From the IMG/VR virus record IMGVR_UViG_3300028610_001204, positions 1 to 21,005 of that record: DNA of 21,005 nt; one strand, given 5' to 3'. Both the position numbers and the translations under genes were made by a program. This document shows, piece by piece, positions 20,649-21,005 of the stretch. The stretch is from a virus. Numbering within the stretch: the first letter of the stretch is position 1; each line of letters starts with the position of its first letter. The notes under the pieces were generated by a model, which made no database searches, was not told where the DNA came from, and was given only the letters and a program-made list of their open reading frames with translations.

Positions 20649-20954
20649 GTGGCGGGGATAGTCGCCTATCCGAGCGACGGGGCGGGCGCCATTGACGTGG
20701 CGCCCGTCGATCCCGACGCGATCATTGATTACATAATCGATTGGACTAAGTGGCTCGCCGGCGACAACCTCGCCACGAGCGCGTGGTCGATCGCCAACGC
20801 CACGGAAGCGAGCTCGGCGAGCACCACGAAAACCGCGACCGTGTTTATCTCGGCGGCCAAGCCGGGGAAGGTGGTCACGATGCGAAACCGGATCACGACG
20901 GCCGGCGGCCGCACCGAGGATCGCACGCTTCGCGCCCTGGTCCGTGAAAAGTAA
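20649..20954 (+). CDS. Fiber-tail adaptor-like small protein
   Basis: This 101-residue protein starts at a GTG 2 nt after the previous stop, with no clear ribosome site, so coupled translation is likely. The pattern DYIIDWTKWLAGDNLATSAW, then an Ala/Thr-rich middle, TATVFISAAKPGKVVTMRNR and ITTAGGRTEDRTLRALVREK, matches small phage proteins described as fibre-tail adaptors: a beta-sandwich with a conserved 'DW..WL..D.I..S.W' start and 'NRITTA.GRTDDR' end. Length is typical. It is the last gene before the genome junction; the stem-loop with the T run completed at 11-25 lies about 35 bp further on. Confidence 0.78.
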   Translation: MAGIVAYPSDGAGAIDVAPVDPDAIIDYIIDWTKWLAGDNLATSAWSIANATEASSASTTKTATVFISAAKPGKVVTMRNRITTAGGRTEDRTLRALVREK

Positions 20955-20994
20955 GCCACGCCGGCGCGGGTCCTTCCACAGAATACGGAGTGCG

Positions 20995-21005
20995 GGGAAC
21001 AGAAC
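20995..21005. repeat. Terminal direct repeat, right copy
   Basis: This is the right-hand copy of the 11-bp GGGAACAGAAC repeat, identical to bases 1-11. It lies 40 bp after the last gene. The 51 bp from 20955 to the end contain no ORF. Their last bases form the left arm and loop of a stem-loop that is completed by bases 11-25 when the ends are joined. Confidence 0.7.

Overview
The window looks like the whole genome of a small tailed phage (siphovirus-like, lambda/HK97 type) rather than a piece of chromosome. It holds one full set of packaging, head, tail and lysis genes in canonical order, with gene-to-gene overlaps of 1-20 nt almost everywhere and no cellular genes, tRNA or rRNA. The first 11 bases (GGGAACAGAAC) are identical to the last 11. 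Joining the ends through this overlap gives a circle of 20,994 bp and completes a stem-loop followed by nine T's, which supports the ends being contiguous. Base composition is GC-rich (a little over 60% by eye). A lipoprotein, a membrane-anchored coiled-coil protein and an M15-type peptidase in one operon suggest a Gram-negative host; the host genus cannot be told from the sequence.

Layout. 56-12249 (+) is one late operon: small and large terminase, gpW-like connector, lambda-B-type portal, a protease/capsid fusion, two small related proteins, an FII-like head-tail joining protein, gpZ-like tail completion protein, short tail tube protein, tail assembly chaperone with a likely -1 frameshift extension, a short tape measure, and three tail-tip proteins. 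It meets a minus-strand block at 12316-15612. The distal part of that block (12316-13835) is a lysis cassette. The proximal part (14044-15612) holds small accessory genes, including a winged-helix protein and a zinc-ribbon protein. Between the two parts lie two copies of a 26-bp promoter/operator-like box (13856-13881 and 13944-13969). A divergent region at 15613-15715 separates the minus-strand block from a rightward VRR-NUC nuclease (15716-16126).

Next is an AT-rich gap (16127-16256) with a perfect DnaA box and a second near-box, the best candidate for a replication origin. It is followed by a small membrane protein, a zinc-finger ORF interrupted at a G7 run, and a second tail module (16708-20954) with a 984-residue fibre-like protein containing 25 tandem 20-residue repeats.

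How it fits together. Structural and packaging functions are complete, but no DNA polymerase, helicase, primase, integrase or recognisable CI-like repressor is visible. The phage probably relies on host replication, perhaps through DnaA at the 16.2 kb gap. The most interesting points are the fibre repeat array and its shared module in a second tail gene at 9915, the paired 26-bp boxes, the DnaA-box gap, the unusually frequent palindromes GAGCTC and CTCGAG, and several recoding or alternative-start signals in the head and tail genes.
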